The translations under genes and the position numbers were made by a program. The notes below the pieces were generated by a model. It made no database searches, was not told the origin of the DNA, and was given only the letters and a program-made list of their open reading frames with translations. A stretch of DNA of 64,000 nt from Bacteroidota bacterium (GTDB taxonomy: Bacteria; Bacteroidota; Bacteroidia; Cytophagales; Cyclobacteriaceae), in contig JAFDYX010000019.1 in assembly GCA_018267215.1 (NCBI GenBank), positions 62,001 through 126,000 of the forward strand, given 5' to 3'. This document shows positions 16,178 to 24,946 of this stretch, piece after piece. Position 1 is the first letter of the stretch, and each line of letters begins with the position of its first letter.

Positions 16178-18214
16178 TCAAACCGGCTTGCTGCCTTTTT
16201 CCTTTTCGATGGAAGGCTGAGGAGAAGGCGGCACCGTTTCTCCGATTTTGGTTTTCTGTATTCCAAAAAGACGATAGGCTATCAGCAGGCCGGCCACATT
16301 AAAATCATTTTTCTCTACCCGCAACACGCCTTGTTGAAACGGCTTATCACCCAATGTAACGGTGTAATGAATGTTAACCGCATCGCCTTGTGGGGTGAAA
16401 GATAAATTTACTGCCGGCAGAAGGGCATCCGTTTCAAAATCTATGTGAGTATTTTTCAATTGATCAACCATAGACTGATACACGTCCGGAAGTTTGCTGT
16501 CTGAGGCGAGTTGCATCTTCATTTTTAAATCAGCAAAAGGAACCAACTGCGGGTAGGCGGCATAGAGTTGTTGTACGTTTGCATCGTGTTGAGTTCCCGA
16601 TGTAGCCAAGGCCATCCCTTCATAGACACGTGCGCGGAGCAAAGTTTGGTATGGGTCAGCCATGTCGGGGTCGTTCAGCACTTGCTCGAAGTACCTAATT
16701 GCCTCGCTGTCTTTTCCTTCTGCCAGATATAATTTGCCCAATACATATTTAAAATATTTTTTCAGTCGCGGACGCTTGTCGGCAGCTAACCGCTTCTGAT
16801 AGATGTTAATAAAATATTCATTGCCAAAACCTTCCATCACCGACCACACTTCATCAAAAGTCATCAGGTTTTCGGGCGAGAACAAAGTGTAAATTACTTG
16901 GTCGCGTTCGGGGTTTTCTGCTACCAGCGACACCAACAACATTTTTTGATGGCGTATTTCCAGTGTGTATTTCAACCAGCGATACCAGTTTGCCGGGTTC
17001 AGCCAGAAATACCATTCGTTATGTTCGAACCAATATTCTTTTTTAAACTGAAGCTGGTTGAGGTAGTGCAAGGCGGCTACCGCCAAATTATATTGCTCTT
17101 GTCCCCACGTGGTGCCGATGTGCATCTCCTGAAAGCGGGCGGCTTTGTTGGTGCGTTCCTGGCTTTCGGCCGTCAGGCCTTCGTAGTGCAGCGCTCGCGC
17201 CAGCCCGATGCTGTGCCAGCCATAGCCGGGCGTGCTTCCCTGATCTTGGATAACTTTATGCAGCAACGTATCGGCCTGCTCGGGATGCCCCCGGTAAATG
17301 GAGAGCGTCCCCTGCATGTAGTAATATTCTTTGGTGGTCTTCTCCACATTCGATTCGTGTTCAGCAGCTTCTTTAAAGAAAAGATCAGCATCTTCAAATT
17401 CGCCCATCGCCAGTTTAAACTCAGCGTAGTTGTTGCTGGAGTAGCGGTTGTTTTGGATGAGCACATCGTAATAATATCCGGCCGAATCAATATCGAGCAA
17501 GTAGTCATATACCATCGCCTTATAATGATAGGTGCTCAGGTATTGTTGGTTCAGGTAGCGTGGATCAAACAAGCCGTTGTTCAGGGGCATGTCTATCTGT
17601 ATTTTCCGCAAAGCCGAATCAAGGCATTGGTTGGCGGCACGCACATTTTCGTTTACCGAATTTTTCAGAAATGAAAAACGCTTGGAGGTGTACATGCGAT
17701 TACGATGGTACAGCCATGCCATGGTGTTGTACGAATCCAGATTAAACTCCAACTGAAAATTGCGGTCGCGCACATGGCGCACGACATCCATCGCGTTGTC
17801 CTGATCTTCTACATTTTGATAGCAACGGCTGAGAAAATAAGTGATGAGCCCGTAGTCGGATTGAAACCGGTAGTTGGCACTGTAGTCGGCAAAATTATTG
17901 GTGCGCAAGCGCAGCAGCGGATCGTAATCGTTTTCCATTTTCTCCCACGCCTTTTTGAGTGGATCAATGGCTTTGTTGAAGCCGAGTTCATCGTTGGCGC
18001 GAAAGAATAGAAAGGCACCTTCCAACATATACCCCACATAATAGGTGCTGTCTCTGCGGATAAAACTGCGGGCCTTGTCGTATGTTTTCTGATCAGTAAA
18101 GGCAACAGAACCCATTTCATTGCGCTCGCGGTCTATTTGCTGGCGGATGGTGCTTTGAGCCGGCAACAGTAGGCTCAACGACAGTAAACAACCAAAAAGA
18201 AAAGCTATGCGCAT
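16178..18214 (-). CDS. Exported TPR-repeat protein
   Basis: A 678-residue protein with a signal peptide (MRIAFLFGCLLSLSLLLPAQS). The body is rich in helical-repeat patterns resembling tetratricopeptide repeats, for example the regions ENVRAANQCLDSALRKIQID, KAMVYDYLLDIDSAGYYYDV, EFKLAMGEFEDADLFFKEAA and YVLGKLYLAEGKDSEAIRYF. The C-terminus is acidic/basic without a sorting signal. It is the last gene of a run DUF58 - (toxin-antitoxin) - transglutaminase - MoxR - TPR, with a 1-bp gap to the MoxR gene. In such runs a TPR protein is common (as in the aerotolerance bat-type operons), probably as an envelope adaptor. Molecular role unknown. Confidence 0.8.
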   Translation of the reverse strand: MRIAFLFGCLLSLSLLLPAQSTIRQQIDRERNEMGSVAFTDQKTYDKARSFIRRDSTYYVGYMLEGAFLFFRANDELGFNKAIDPLKKAWEKMENDYDPLLRLRTNNFADYSANYRFQSDYGLITYFLSRCYQNVEDQDNAMDVVRHVRDRNFQLEFNLDSYNTMAWLYHRNRMYTSKRFSFLKNSVNENVRAANQCLDSALRKIQIDMPLNNGLFDPRYLNQQYLSTYHYKAMVYDYLLDIDSAGYYYDVLIQNNRYSSNNYAEFKLAMGEFEDADLFFKEAAEHESNVEKTTKEYYYMQGTLSIYRGHPEQADTLLHKVIQDQGSTPGYGWHSIGLARALHYEGLTAESQERTNKAARFQEMHIGTTWGQEQYNLAVAALHYLNQLQFKKEYWFEHNEWYFWLNPANWYRWLKYTLEIRHQKMLLVSLVAENPERDQVIYTLFSPENLMTFDEVWSVMEGFGNEYFINIYQKRLAADKRPRLKKYFKYVLGKLYLAEGKDSEAIRYFEQVLNDPDMADPYQTLLRARVYEGMALATSGTQHDANVQQLYAAYPQLVPFADLKMKMQLASDSKLPDVYQSMVDQLKNTHIDFETDALLPAVNLSFTPQGDAVNIHYTVTLGDKPFQQGVLRVEKNDFNVAGLLIAYRLFGIQKTKIGETVPPSPQPSIEKEKGSKPV

Positions 18215-18215
18215 G

Positions 18216-19202
18216 TTATTTCTTAGACTGAATGCCCATCTTCGACAGCTTATTTACTTCTGCATCTACAATCTGCGATAAGGCCGTGCGCGCGGCTTCG
18301 CGGTTTCGGAAAATCAGACGGTGGTGCAGCACGGGCTGTGCCAGTGTGCGAAGGTCGTCTTCAATAACATAGTCGCGCTGGTTAACCAGCGCCCAGGCTT
18401 TTAAGCATTTGATGAACGTAATGCCACCCCGTGTAGAGCAACCCAGCGCAATCTCCTGATGCTTGCGAGTGCCCTGCACAATGTGCACTACGCCTTTAAT
18501 CAGTTCGGGATGGATATACACTTTCTCGGCCTCTTGCTGCAAGTGGATAATATCGTTGTAGGCCAATACCTGTTTGATGGTATTCTTGCCATTGTTGATA
18601 GTTAGGTAGTTGGTGTAAATATCGAGTTCTACTTCTTCGCTGACATAGCCGAACGAAATTTTCATGTAGAAGCGGTCGAGTTGGGCAGCGGGCAGCGGAT
18701 AGGTGCCTTCCATCTCAATCGGGTTTTGTGTAGCGATGGTGAAGAAAAAAGGATCGAGTTGAAAAGTGGTGTCGCCAGCCGAAATTTGATTTTCGGCCAT
18801 ACACTCCAGCAGCGCACTTTGCACTTTGGGAGAAGCACGGTTGATTTCATCGGCCAGCAGCACGTGGGTGAACAACGGCCCTTTTTTGAAAACAAAATCC
18901 TTTTTGGTCTCGTCATAAATGTGCGAGCCTATTAAGTCCATGGGCAGCAGGTCGGGTGTAAATTGAATCCGCTTGAAGGCCACTCCGCCTTGTGGCGAAT
19001 GGAAATCAATGGCACCTTCCGAAATAGACTGCGCCAGCGTTTTGGCCAGCACGGTTTTGCCGGCACCGGGGTTGTCCTCAATCAGCACATGGCCACGCGC
19101 CAGCAGGGCAGTTACTACATATTTTATTTCCTGCGGCTTGCCGCGGATAATCGTTTCGATGTTAGCGATAAGTGTTTTTAGTTTTGAGATGCTGTCGCTC
19201 AT
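18216..19202 (-). CDS. MoxR-type AAA+ ATPase
   Basis: A 328-residue AAA+ protein of the MoxR family. Walker A is EDNPGAGKT at residues 42-50 and Walker B is LLADEIN at 115-121, followed by RASPKVQSALLE, the pattern of the MoxR clade. IATQNPIEMEGTYPLPAAQLDRF contains sensor 1 and the family's characteristic segment. MoxR proteins act as chaperone-like ATPases on metal-cofactor or vWA-containing partners. Its start overlaps the transglutaminase stop by 4 bp and the TPR gene follows by 1 bp, so it belongs to the DUF58/transglutaminase/TPR operon. Confidence 0.95.
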   Translation of the reverse strand: MSDSISKLKTLIANIETIIRGKPQEIKYVVTALLARGHVLIEDNPGAGKTVLAKTLAQSISEGAIDFHSPQGGVAFKRIQFTPDLLPMDLIGSHIYDETKKDFVFKKGPLFTHVLLADEINRASPKVQSALLECMAENQISAGDTTFQLDPFFFTIATQNPIEMEGTYPLPAAQLDRFYMKISFGYVSEEVELDIYTNYLTINNGKNTIKQVLAYNDIIHLQQEAEKVYIHPELIKGVVHIVQGTRKHQEIALGCSTRGGITFIKCLKAWALVNQRDYVIEDDLRTLAQPVLHHRLIFRNREAARTALSQIVDAEVNKLSKMGIQSKK

Positions 19203-21889
19203 ACAGTTGGGTTTTCAGTTTCTGTGGGTGATTGAAAATAGCGGATAGCCCGCCCTACTTTAAAATAATTGATGAAGCTTTTAATGAATCCATTCTTTTT
19301 GCGCAGAGCCGGTCCGATTTCTTTAGCCAGCTGATTGATTTGCCGGTTGTCTTCTTCGCTCAGATTTCGCTGAGCGTATTTCAGGCGCAGGTACATTTTC
19401 ATGAAGCCGGCAAAGTTGATGGCCAACGATGGATCAATTTTTTTCTCCGCATACTCCAGCGGTGTTTCGGTTTCTCTTTCCATGCCTGCCATGTGCAGGC
19501 GATAAAGTGTAGCCCGGTAAAGTTGGTCAGCTTTTGCTGTACCCTTTGAGGCTAACGCGAGCCGGATTGTACGGTAGGTGAGATATAATAATGGAAACAA
19601 CAGCAACAGCAACAACGCAGAACCCAGCGTGAAACCGGAAACCCACGCAATGTCTTTCAACGTGATTTTCTTTTCGGGCTGGTTGTTTTTCTTTTTTGCA
19701 GTATCTTTTTTGGCTGCTTGCTTTTCTTTCCCACGGATGTGGATTTCATCGGCAATGATGGGCGAAGGAAATTTTTCTACCTGCGATTCGATCGCCACCC
19801 CGGCTTGCGGCTGGGGTATTTGTTTGGCTTCGTCTTTGTAGGAAACAATGATGAGCGAATCTCCGGGGCTGATGGCCGCCAGCGTGGTATCGCGTTTGTT
19901 GTACAGTACGCGGCATAGCGAGGCATCCACCGGGCGGGTAAAAATTTTGTTCAGCTCGTAGGGCGTGTTTTGGAAAATAAGATTTTTAAAGGAAGCCGTC
20001 AGTTGTTTTTTCTTTAAGTCTATGGTTTCGGCTTTGGCACTCAGCACCAGCCACGGCTCGGGCGGAGGCAGGGGCGGAGTGCCATCCGGTTTGGGTGCGC
20101 CTTGCTGCTCTTCATTGCCAATGGTCATATCAAAATCCATCCACCCATATTCCGGAAAATAAACTTGTGTCCAGGCGTGTGCCTGGCTGGCATAAAACCA
20201 ATACCACCCTTTGTTTTTGTCGCTGCGGTTAATGGTGGCAAAGCCCGTAGTGAAACGTGTGGGCACACCCAGGGCGCGCAACATAAACAAAGAGGCTCCC
20301 GCGTAGTAAGTACAATAGCCTGTGTGGGTTTTAAATAAAAAATTGTAAAGCATTTTACTGCTGGGAATGTTGGGGTCATCAATAGCGCCAGCACGGAGCG
20401 AATATTTGAAAATGCGTTTTCCGTTTTCGTTGCGCTTCAGAAAAAAATCGCGCACGGCCAACACCTTGTCAATCGGGCGGGCTTCTTTTGAGGAGAGGCT
20501 GAATGCCAGTTTTGAAATAGAATCATAGATAGCGCCTGTGGGGTAGGCCGTGTAGTAGGATACGAATTGGCTGCTTACCCGGTTGTAATTTTTTATTTTC
20601 CCCAGTTCCTCATTGCGCTGCGCTTGAATTTTTTCGAGCATGGGGCTGGCCGAAATATTGTAAACAAAGTAGGCGTTGTTTAGCTCTGAAGTAAACGAAT
20701 AGGTTTTGTAGGCCGATAAAAATGTTTTTTGAAAATCTTTCTCAACCGGAATCGTTTGGATGTGAAACGCGCTGGAGGGGCTCAGCACCGCATGCTTCCA
20801 CGTATTTTCAGAAAGATATACGCTTGCCTCGGTGATCTTGCGAAACTTATCGGCCATGGCTTTGCGCAGGATAGACGTATCGGTAAAGGAATAATACATC
20901 GGCAGCCGGGCGGGATCCACATCTAATTCATCGAGCGAAGGAACGTTGACATCGCGTGTAAAACTTTCTTTTGCCGGATCGTACCGCGTCAGGTAATGGT
21001 AAACAAAATACAACGGAGCCGGAGACCCGTCAGGAAAATAATTATCAAGCCGCGCACAAAACATTAGCTTGTCGGACGAGCTCATCTTGGAGTTGACGCG
21101 CATCGTGTCTTTCAGGCGATAGCCGTCATCGGTTTTTTCCATCAGCCCGTTGCGGTCGTCATAATTGTCTTTGTTGCTGCCCCCTTTTCCGTCTTTGCCT
21201 TTGGCTCCGCGGGCAGCCAATTCCTTTTCAACAGCTTTTAAATTGCCGCTGAACAAACTTTCTGTGATGAAGAGAGCCAACAGAATGAGCAAAACAAACA
21301 AGGCAATGCGCACTAAAAATTTGGCAGATTTTTTTGCGCTGATTTCAATTCGTTCAGTTAATACCGGTGAGAGGAAGAGCATGTATAATCCGTACACCAT
21401 CACCGGGGCAATGTGCAGCAGAATGTACGACAGGCTGACGTCTATCGTGTCGGAAATGGAAATGAGTGTAACTACAGTTAGTAACCCGAACAAAACAAAG
21501 TGCGCCCACCGGAGTTTGGCCAGCAGCAAGCCAAAAATCCAACCGATAATGAAAAGCGTGGAATACAGTTGAAACCGGGCAGTAGCATAGAACACGTCAA
21601 ACTCGCCCGGCAGCCGGCTGATGATGCGCCCCGCTAATAAATAGGCAAGCCATAAAACGATGAGTGAAACGACCCAGCGCGCTCCATAATAATAGAGCGA
21701 GTAGGCCAGCAGCAGGCCAAATGAAAAATAAATAGTTTGGCTGACGATGCCTGAGTTGAGCGCGGTGTAAGAGAAGTTGACAAACCGCAGTGTTACATAA
21801 CCGATGGCGATGGTGGGAACGACTACCAGCACCCACCGGATGAGGAGTTGCTGAAAGTTTTGTTTAGCTGAAAATCCATCCATTGTCAA
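19199..21889 (-). CDS. Membrane transglutaminase-like protein
   Basis: An 896-residue membrane protein. About six hydrophobic helices occupy roughly the first 215 residues and another lies near 760 (GSALLLLLLFPLLYLTY). Between them is a transglutaminase-core domain with the catalytic triad in its expected motifs: Cys526 in THTGYCTYYAGASL, His571 in SQAHAWTQVYFP and Asp585 in WMDFDMT. The C-terminal tail after the last helix is a cytoplasmic DUF4129-like region (YRLHMAGMERETETPLEYA). The active site is periplasmic and probably acts as a protease, peptide transferase or amide hydrolase. The gene is in an operon with MoxR (4-bp overlap) and, upstream, DUF58, with a toxin-antitoxin pair between. 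Confidence 0.88.
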   Translation of the reverse strand: MTMDGFSAKQNFQQLLIRWVLVVVPTIAIGYVTLRFVNFSYTALNSGIVSQTIYFSFGLLLAYSLYYYGARWVVSLIVLWLAYLLAGRIISRLPGEFDVFYATARFQLYSTLFIIGWIFGLLLAKLRWAHFVLFGLLTVVTLISISDTIDVSLSYILLHIAPVMVYGLYMLFLSPVLTERIEISAKKSAKFLVRIALFVLLILLALFITESLFSGNLKAVEKELAARGAKGKDGKGGSNKDNYDDRNGLMEKTDDGYRLKDTMRVNSKMSSSDKLMFCARLDNYFPDGSPAPLYFVYHYLTRYDPAKESFTRDVNVPSLDELDVDPARLPMYYSFTDTSILRKAMADKFRKITEASVYLSENTWKHAVLSPSSAFHIQTIPVEKDFQKTFLSAYKTYSFTSELNNAYFVYNISASPMLEKIQAQRNEELGKIKNYNRVSSQFVSYYTAYPTGAIYDSISKLAFSLSSKEARPIDKVLAVRDFFLKRNENGKRIFKYSLRAGAIDDPNIPSSKMLYNFLFKTHTGYCTYYAGASLFMLRALGVPTRFTTGFATINRSDKNKGWYWFYASQAHAWTQVYFPEYGWMDFDMTIGNEEQQGAPKPDGTPPLPPPEPWLVLSAKAETIDLKKKQLTASFKNLIFQNTPYELNKIFTRPVDASLCRVLYNKRDTTLAAISPGDSLIIVSYKDEAKQIPQPQAGVAIESQVEKFPSPIIADEIHIRGKEKQAAKKDTAKKKNNQPEKKITLKDIAWVSGFTLGSALLLLLLFPLLYLTYRTIRLALASKGTAKADQLYRATLYRLHMAGMERETETPLEYAEKKIDPSLAINFAGFMKMYLRLKYAQRNLSEEDNRQINQLAKEIGPALRKKNGFIKSFINYFKVGRAIRYFQSPTETENPTV

Positions 21890-21922
21890 CTCTTCATTTG
21901 AATTGAAAAAATTCTATCACAG

Positions 21923-22263
21923 TTATTGAAGAAGGAATTTGGCCAATCTGTTTAGAAGTTCTTTGTGAATAACCAGATCAAGATTTCCAATTTTCCCAAT
22001 GATTTTATTCAGTGGTACCAGTGCAAGGAAGCTTAATCGAATCAAAGAAGATTGAATAAGCCCTGTGCTACCAAAGGCCGGATTATTAGTATCAATTATC
22101 ATATCAAAATCTTTTACCTCTTGCTTCAATTGCGTACTGATGCCACAGCAAAGAAAGTCATCAAAAGGCGGAAGTTTTTTAAGTAATAACACCGGACGAT
22201 TTTTATTTTTCCATCCGACTGCGGGATGGAAAGCAGCACCACATCTCCTTCCTTAAGCGCCAT
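21923..22263 (-). pseudogene. MazF/PemK-like toxin, frameshifted by a missing A
   Basis: This is the toxin gene of a type II toxin-antitoxin pair. Reading from the ATG at 22263 gives MALKEGDVVLLSIPQSDGKI, the usual head of MazF/PemK ribonucleases. The frame is then lost in the A-rich stretch at about 22197-22207 (A5-T-A5 on the coding strand). The remainder is found in the frame one base back: KNRPVLLLKKLPPFDDF through to the end near 21923, with the second conserved block (LNKIIGKIGNLDLV). One extra A restores a 113-residue protein, the normal family size. The start overlaps the antitoxin stop region by 11 bp. It may be a true inactivating mutation, a slippery-run phase switch or an assembly error. 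The downstream fragment alone (21923-22192, 89 residues) lacks the N-terminal active-site strand. Confidence 0.75.
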
Positions 22264-22483
22264 AGTTTATATTTGGTTCTGTAACCAATGAAAGAGAATA
22301 ATCGGGCTCGCCATCCGAATATGCTTTTGCCAAAGATTGGGAGGAAAGATCAAACCATTCTTGACTTTCTATTTCAGTCAACAAAAAAATAACCTTCGCT
22401 TTTCTATTCCGGATAGTTGGCAACGAGCCTAGTTTGATTTTACCATCGGCATCAAATTGCGCAGTAGTTTCAATAGCCTCCAT
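22253..22483 (-). CDS. Antitoxin of type II toxin-antitoxin pair
   Basis: A 76-residue acidic protein. The N-terminus has an alternating strand pattern (METAI-like MEAIETTAQFDADGKIKLG and LPTIRNRKAKVIFLLTE) that looks like the beta-hairpin swapped dimers of small antitoxins preceding MazF/PemK toxins. The C-terminal tail (SQSLAKAYSDGEPDYSLSLV) is probably the toxin-binding segment. The toxin start lies inside its last codons (11-bp overlap), typical of TA operons. A -7 box TAATTTTG is found 20 nt upstream, so it probably has its own promoter. Family assignment is by context and pattern, not a precise domain. Confidence 0.65.
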   Translation of the reverse strand: MEAIETTAQFDADGKIKLGSLPTIRNRKAKVIFLLTEIESQEWFDLSSQSLAKAYSDGEPDYSLSLVTEPNINYGA

Positions 22484-22502
22484 GTGTGTACATTTTCTTT
22501 AT

Positions 22503-22510
22503 CAAAATTA
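22503..22510 (-). promoter_or_regulatory. -7 box (TAATTTTG) upstream of antitoxin
   Basis: On the minus strand TAATTTTG fits TAnnTTTG and lies 20 nt before the antitoxin ATG. No TTG sits exactly at 17-23 nt upstream. If real, the TA pair can be transcribed independently of the DUF58 gene. Confidence 0.4.
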
Positions 22511-22521
22511 ATAAAAACGCT

Positions 22522-23919
22522 TCAAGAATGCAGGTCAATTCGGTCGGTCAGCCAGGTGTTATCGCGCTGCCGTATGGCTTCACTGATCTTCGTCTCATTT
22601 TTAATCAAACTTTTTCTCAACCCTGATATCAACCACGGCTGACGAAGGTTGTCGGCAGGTTTTTTTTCAGGACGAAAGAAAATATCTTTCATCGAAATAT
22701 TGAATGGTGATGGTATAGCTGATGATAATTTTACAATGACCAACGGAATAGCCGGAGGTAAGTTGCGCACTACGGTTTCAATTTCATCAGCCGGCACCAG
22801 CGAAGACATACAAACAAAGGCGGCTTGATTGTAACGGATAAACGCCTGAGGTGCTGTTTGGTTTTGCCAGGAAGAAGCCGTGATTTGATACAACTCAGTG
22901 TGCTTATCGCCTACTCCTGCCAAGGTGGGGATTTCCTGATCATGTGGTAGCCGCACCGCATAATCATTCCGTTGTAAAGCTTCCAGCAAATTACGCACAC
23001 GGTCTTTGTACACATTGAGCAACTCAGCTTCAAAAGCTCCTTCCGGCAAACCGAGTTTGTTAAAATAACTGACATAGAAATATAAATGCGAAGCGTACGG
23101 ATCTTTAACTTCAGGAATGCGCACAACCAGCTCTCCGTTCTTGGCATAAATTTTCCAAACGATGCGGTGAATGTTATCGCCTGTTTCGTATTCTTTATAA
23201 TTTACATACTCACCTTCCACCCGCTTGGGCACATCAATACGGTGCTTCTGCTCTTCGGTGCTGTGCGGGTACGACTTGATGGTTTGCGGTTCAGAGGCCA
23301 CCGGCAAGGTGTACAGTTGCTGCACAAAAGAAATAGAGCAGGGCAAGGACACTAAGCCAAACATATCGCAAAATGAAATCAACACTTTTTGGATATCATA
23401 GATGCCACGGTCGTGCAGCAAAGTTTGCCCCGCACCTTGAATGGCTTGGCGCCAAATATGACGCGGCCTGGTTATCTGACTATCTAAAATGATGGGAGCA
23501 GATAATTTTTTGTCGGCAAAAACTAACCGGGCTTGAATGGTTCCCAGCAGAGGCCGCAAAGCAGCACCCGCGAGCGACACCGATACATTGACCCATCCGG
23601 CTTCTGCCTTTTGGCCATCGCCAAATTTTACCTGAAGATCGGCTTTAGATTTTATAACCAGATGAAAGTAGCCCCACACCAATAAAGCAGACAGCAGGCT
23701 GAATGCAAAAAGCCCTACGATAGCCCATTGCAGCAATAAAAAAAATTGGTTCATCACCAACCACAGGTTGGAGTCGTCTTGTCCGTATTCATTTCTCAGC
23801 CATAGGCTAGCCAGCCAGATAACAGCTAATGTCAGAATCAGTTGCCAGCGTACGCCCAGCCATTTAGACCAGTACGAAGAAGATTTGAGCAGGGCAGAAA
23901 GGGAAACGGATTTATCCAT
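22522..23919 (-). CDS. DUF58 domain protein
   Basis: A 465-residue protein with two N-terminal membrane segments (about residues 25-42 and 58-82) and a DUF58 region in the second half. The family signature is seen in VNYKEYETGDNIHRIVWKIYAKNGELVVRIPE. DUF58 proteins, related to vWA folds, are nearly always found beside MoxR ATPases, often together with transglutaminase proteins, as here. The expected neighbours are separated from this gene by a toxin-antitoxin pair. The cellular role of these modules is unclear; an envelope stress or surface assembly function is usually proposed. Confidence 0.88.
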   Translation of the reverse strand: MDKSVSLSALLKSSSYWSKWLGVRWQLILTLAVIWLASLWLRNEYGQDDSNLWLVMNQFFLLLQWAIVGLFAFSLLSALLVWGYFHLVIKSKADLQVKFGDGQKAEAGWVNVSVSLAGAALRPLLGTIQARLVFADKKLSAPIILDSQITRPRHIWRQAIQGAGQTLLHDRGIYDIQKVLISFCDMFGLVSLPCSISFVQQLYTLPVASEPQTIKSYPHSTEEQKHRIDVPKRVEGEYVNYKEYETGDNIHRIVWKIYAKNGELVVRIPEVKDPYASHLYFYVSYFNKLGLPEGAFEAELLNVYKDRVRNLLEALQRNDYAVRLPHDQEIPTLAGVGDKHTELYQITASSWQNQTAPQAFIRYNQAAFVCMSSLVPADEIETVVRNLPPAIPLVIVKLSSAIPSPFNISMKDIFFRPEKKPADNLRQPWLISGLRKSLIKNETKISEAIRQRDNTWLTDRIDLHS

Positions 23920-24029
23920 AGATCAGGCCACAAGAAAAGAAATTGTGAGGGAAACTTCAAAGCAGATGATGGAAAGTAAAAAGTTTACAGCAACTTTGAA
24001 GGACATTCTTTTACTCAATTTTTAATTTT

Positions 24030-24872
24030 ATGTTTTATACCCGGCTAACAGTTACTTGCCCGCCCGATTTTTTGGAAATTATCATGGCCGAAGTGGCCGA
24101 AGCCGGGTTCGAATCATTTATGGAAACGGAAGAAGGCTTTGAAGCGTATGTGGAAAACGAAAAATTTGACGGCCGGTATCTGTTGCATATACAAGAGAGG
24201 TATAGCCATGTTATGCCATTGATCTTTTCTCAGGATCGCGTGCAGAAACAAAACTGGAATGAGGAGTGGGAGAAAAATGTAGAGCCCATTGTGGTGGACG
24301 AAAAATGTTTAGTCAGAGCCTCATTTCACCAAATCGAAAAAAAATATCCGTACGAAATCGTCATCACACCGAAGATGTCGTTTGGCACAGGGCACCATCA
24401 AACCACCCATCTCATGCTAAAAAGTATGATGCGAATGGATTATGAAAATAAAAACGTGATGGATGCCGGATGCGGCACGGCCATCCTGTCAATCATGGCT
24501 TCAAAACTTGGCGCCAAGTCGGTAGAGGCATTTGATATAGACGAGTGGAGTATTGTGAACGGCAAAGAAAATGCAGAGGTGAACCACTGTGCGAATATCA
24601 ATATCCGCCAAGGGAAAATTGCAGAGTTGTCGTTCGATACTTCATTTGATATCGTGCTGGCCAACATCAACCGCAATATTTTGTTGGCCGAAATGCAAGA
24701 ATACGCCAATGCACTCTCCCCCGGAGGGCATTTGTTATTGAGCGGGTTTTATTCAACCGACATCCCTGTTCTCGCAGCCGCAGCCAGCCACCATGGGTTG
24801 CAAGAAGTGTTTCATGATGAACGCGAAAACTGGGCTGCCGTTTTGTTTGTAAAAAATAATGCTAAAAATTAA
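24030..24872 (+). CDS. prmA: Ribosomal protein L11 methyltransferase
   Basis: A 280-residue cytoplasmic SAM-dependent methyltransferase that trimethylates ribosomal protein L11. The N-terminal substrate-recognition part is at about 1-80. The PrmA hallmark FGTGHHQTTHLML is at residues 118-130 and the SAM-binding loop DAGCGTA at 145-151 is followed by GAKSVEAFDID. The catalytic motif is DIVLANINRNILL. Bacteroidota PrmA are of this size. No cotranscribed ribosomal gene is nearby. The downstream giant secreted protein starts 74 bp later. Confidence 0.95.
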   Translation: MFYTRLTVTCPPDFLEIIMAEVAEAGFESFMETEEGFEAYVENEKFDGRYLLHIQERYSHVMPLIFSQDRVQKQNWNEEWEKNVEPIVVDEKCLVRASFHQIEKKYPYEIVITPKMSFGTGHHQTTHLMLKSMMRMDYENKNVMDAGCGTAILSIMASKLGAKSVEAFDIDEWSIVNGKENAEVNHCANINIRQGKIAELSFDTSFDIVLANINRNILLAEMQEYANALSPGGHLLLSGFYSTDIPVLAAAASHHGLQEVFHDERENWAAVLFVKNNAKN

Positions 24873-24946
24873 GCGTTCCTAAAATAGTGCGGCCAGCCGT
24901 TTATTAGAATTGCCATTAATTTACGACCTTTCATGCCCTTATTTCT

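Noticed and set aside
16898-17674. 258-codon plus-strand ORF opposite the TPR gene
   Set aside because: Antisense to a well supported repeat protein; composition is what the reverse strand of such a gene gives.
23768-24025. 85-codon ORF between the DUF58 and prmA genes
   Set aside because: Mostly antisense to the start of DUF58. It has no signal or domain and ends near the prmA start by chance.
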